Shown piece after piece: positions 5,297-6,558 of a stretch of DNA of 6,558 nt. The DNA lies in assembly GCA_016208645.1 (NCBI GenBank), contig JACQXP010000251.1:1-6558 (forward strand). The letters are read 5' to 3'. The DNA is from Candidatus Methylomirabilota bacterium (GTDB lineage Bacteria; Methylomirabilota; Methylomirabilia; Methylomirabilales; 2-02-FULL-66-22). A program made the translations under genes and the position numbers. The notes beneath the pieces were generated by a model. The model was not told where the DNA came from. It saw only the letters and a program-made list of their open reading frames with translations, and did no database searches. Numbering within the stretch: position 1 is the first letter of the stretch; every line of letters starts with the position of its first letter.

Positions 5297-6235
5297 ATGC
5301 CCAATCGCACTGATGCCGTTCGACTGTCCGCCCCCGAGCCGGCCCTGGGCGTCGGTGTCCGCCTGTCGCGGTTCGCCCACCGGAACGCGCGGTTTCTCTT
5401 CCCCGCCCCGGCGGCCATCACGGTGGCGCTCATCATCATCTACCCGGTCTTGTACACCGGCTGGATGAGCCTCCAGGAATGGTTCGCCTCCAGCCTGACC
5501 CTGCCCAAGTTCATCGCCCTCGCCAATTACCAGCAGATCCTGACGGGAGACCCCCGGTTCCGGGAGGCGTTCTTCCGGACGCTCTACTTCACCTTCCTGG
5601 CGGTGTCGGTGGAGACGGTCCTGGGCGTGGCCATGGCCCTGCTGTTCAACCGGGAGTTCTGGGGGCGCGGCCTGGTCCGGACGCTGTCCATCCTGCCCAT
5701 GATGGCGACGCCGACCGCCATCGCCCTGGTCTTCGTCATGATGTACCACCCGACGCTGGGGGTGATGAACTACCTGGTGAGTCTGACCGGCCTGGCCCCG
5801 TTCAAGTGGACCTACAGCAGCCGGACGGCCCTCTACGCCCTGGCCCTGGTGGACGTGTGGGAGTGGACCCCCCTCATCATGCTCATCGCCCTGGCGGGTC
5901 TGGCGGCCCTGCCGAGGGAGCCCTACGAATCCGCCCTCATTGACGGGGCCACGGGCTTGCAGTCGTTCTGGTACATCACGCTGCCCCTCCTGCGACCGAC
6001 CATCATCGTGGCCATCCTGTTCCGCGCCATTGACGCCCTGAAGACTTTCGACATCATCTTCGTCATGACGCAGGGAGGCCCCTCCAACGCCTCCGAGACC
6101 ATCAACATCCTGCTGTTCAACCAGGCCTTCTCGTATTTCAACATGGGCTACGCCTCGTCCATGGCGGTGGCCCTGTTCGCCATCGTCATGGGGGCCTCCC
6201 TCATTTTGATGAAGGTGCGGAGGGTGGGATGGTGA
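5297..6235 (+). CDS. ABC transporter permease, MalF type (carbohydrate importer)
   Basis: A 312-residue inner-membrane protein. The in-frame ATG at 5243 lies in the terminator hairpin and lacks a ribosome site, so ATG 5297 is preferred. Its spacing is unusual: the strong GGAGGAGG ends 16 nt upstream and only GAGG (5282-5285) is nearer. After a cytoplasmic N-terminus come about six membrane segments, the first at about 37-56. The diagnostic EAA loop that docks on the ATPase is present at 208-230 (EPYESALIDGA, then ITLP). LFNREFWGRG (116-125), the PMMATPTAIALVFVMMY segment (134-150) and TQGGPSNASETINILLF (258-274) are typical of MalF/UgpA-like permeases. It should form the pore with the MalG-type partner encoded downstream and receive solute from the 3840-5195 protein. 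The ATPase is not in the window; it may follow or be shared from elsewhere. Confidence 0.94.
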   Translation: MPNRTDAVRLSAPEPALGVGVRLSRFAHRNARFLFPAPAAITVALIIIYPVLYTGWMSLQEWFASSLTLPKFIALANYQQILTGDPRFREAFFRTLYFTFLAVSVETVLGVAMALLFNREFWGRGLVRTLSILPMMATPTAIALVFVMMYHPTLGVMNYLVSLTGLAPFKWTYSSRTALYALALVDVWEWTPLIMLIALAGLAALPREPYESALIDGATGLQSFWYITLPLLRPTIIVAILFRAIDALKTFDIIFVMTQGGPSNASETINILLFNQAFSYFNMGYASSMAVALFAIVMGASLILMKVRRVGW

Positions 6236-6263
6236 TGCCCCCACGCGGAGGAACCCGATCCAA

Positions 6264-6329
6264 TTTTCGATTGTCGATTTTTGATTTCCGATTTTGAGCA
6301 ATGGGAAATCCGCAATCCAAAATCGAAAA
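6264..6329 (+). repeat. AT-rich foldback made of two opposed heptanucleotide arrays
   Basis: In the 137-nt gap between the two permease genes, 6264-6291 holds four heptads close to TTTTCGA (6264-6270 is exact; the others end in CGA or TGA). From 6302 to 6329 four heptads lie in the opposite orientation (TCGAAAA at 6323-6329, TCCAAAA at 6316-6322 and two more diverged). The arms 6263-6289 and 6304-6330 are complementary at 22 of 27 positions across a 14-nt loop. The AT content contrasts sharply with the GC-rich surroundings. No promoter with both boxes is visible in it. Confidence 0.8.
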
Positions 6330-6331
6330 TC

Positions 6332-6349
6332 CCGGGGGATGGGCCCCGG
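6332..6349 (+). other. Short GC hairpin before the second permease gene
   Basis: CCGGGG at 6332-6337 pairs with CCCCGG at 6344-6349 around a 6-nt loop. It directly follows the AT-rich foldback and ends 13 nt before the ribosome site of the next gene. No T-run follows, so it is not a standard terminator. It could act together with the foldback to slow transcription or ribosomes. Confidence 0.35.
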
Positions 6350-6372
6350 ATAATGGATCGCCGGAGGGTCGG

Positions 6373-6558
6373 ATGGTGACCGGAAAAACGCTGCGAAAAT
6401 GGCTCCGGACGGCGGGGTTCTACGCCTTGGTGATCGCCGTCATGCTGCCCACGGTCTTCGTCTTCTACTGGATGATCACCCTCGCCCTGAAGCCGCAGGT
6501 GGAGGCGGCTGGGTACCCGCCGAGGTTCTTCCGCTTCTCCGTCACCTTCAGGGGTTAC
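6373..6558 (+). CDS. ABC transporter permease, MalG type, N-terminal part (cut by window end)
   Basis: From ATG 6373 the frame stays open for 62 codons to the last base. GGAGG at 6363-6367 is five bases upstream; the next codon is GTG (6376), which is also a possible start at eight bases. The peptide begins with a basic stretch (GKTLRKWLR, 4-12), then one hydrophobic helix (about 14-37), then FYWMITLALKPQVEA (31-45) and YPPRFFRFSVTF (48-59). This is the usual opening of MalG/UgpE-type permeases: first membrane segment, W-x-x-x-x-x-x-K-P motif and the proline/phenylalanine run. It should pair with the MalF-type protein at 5297-6235. The EAA loop would lie beyond the window. Confidence 0.88.
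   Translation, partial: MVTGKTLRKWLRTAGFYALVIAVMLPTVFVFYWMITLALKPQVEAAGYPPRFFRFSVTFRGY

Noticed and set aside
6264..6330. The repeats considered as a CRISPR array.
   Set aside because: The units are 7 nt, adjacent, without spacers, and diverge from each other; no cas gene is present.
6349..6354. GATAAT as a -10 box for the MalG-type gene.
   Set aside because: No -35-like hexamer is found 16-18 nt upstream, and the gene is most simply read from the operon promoter.

Overview
This is a GC-rich (roughly two-thirds G+C by eye) bacterial window in which every supported gene lies on the + strand and nearly all belong to solute uptake. Third positions are strongly G/C. The mix of TRAP and ABC importers, the Tat-type signal on a binding protein, and the short intergenic heptad repeats would fit an uncultivated, transporter-rich GC-rich lineage (for example the Rokubacteria/Methylomirabilota group or some Proteobacteria). 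That placement is a guess from style; there is no marker gene here.

Layout. Positions 1-234 are the last 77 codons of a TRAP large permease (DctM) from a system that begins before the window, followed by a strong GC hairpin. Positions 401-3229 are a complete three-gene TRAP transporter: periplasmic binding protein (dctP), small membrane subunit (dctQ) and large membrane subunit (dctM). A textbook intrinsic terminator sits between dctP and dctQ, while dctQ and dctM are 1 nt apart. Next come a heptanucleotide repeat array (3236-3270) and a gene of the dihydrodipicolinate synthase/2-keto-acid aldolase family that stops after about 120 recognisable residues, before the catalytic Tyr and Lys of the family. 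From 3759 a carbohydrate-type (MalE/UgpB-like) ABC importer begins: candidate promoter, Tat-targeted binding protein (3840-5195), a second very strong terminator, a MalF-type permease (5297-6235), a 137-nt gap filled by a foldback of AT-rich heptad repeats, and the first 62 codons of a MalG-type permease cut by the window end. No ATPase gene is seen.

How it fits together. Both binding-protein genes end in a long perfect or near-perfect hairpin plus T-run, and the Shine-Dalgarno-like sequence leading to the next membrane-subunit gene follows within 2-5 nt. Partial read-through would give much binding protein and little permease, and the hairpins could also protect the binding-protein mRNA. The two importers use different energy sources (ion gradient for TRAP, ATP for ABC), so the shared layout looks like a common expression solution. 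The aldolase-family fragment suggests the locus once also handled breakdown of an imported sugar acid or keto acid; the substrates cannot be read from the sequence.

I did not find a clearly new biological system. The points most worth a second look are the two binding-protein terminators, the two heptad-repeat arrays, the truncated aldolase gene, and a marked avoidance of the codon pair ATC-GAC.
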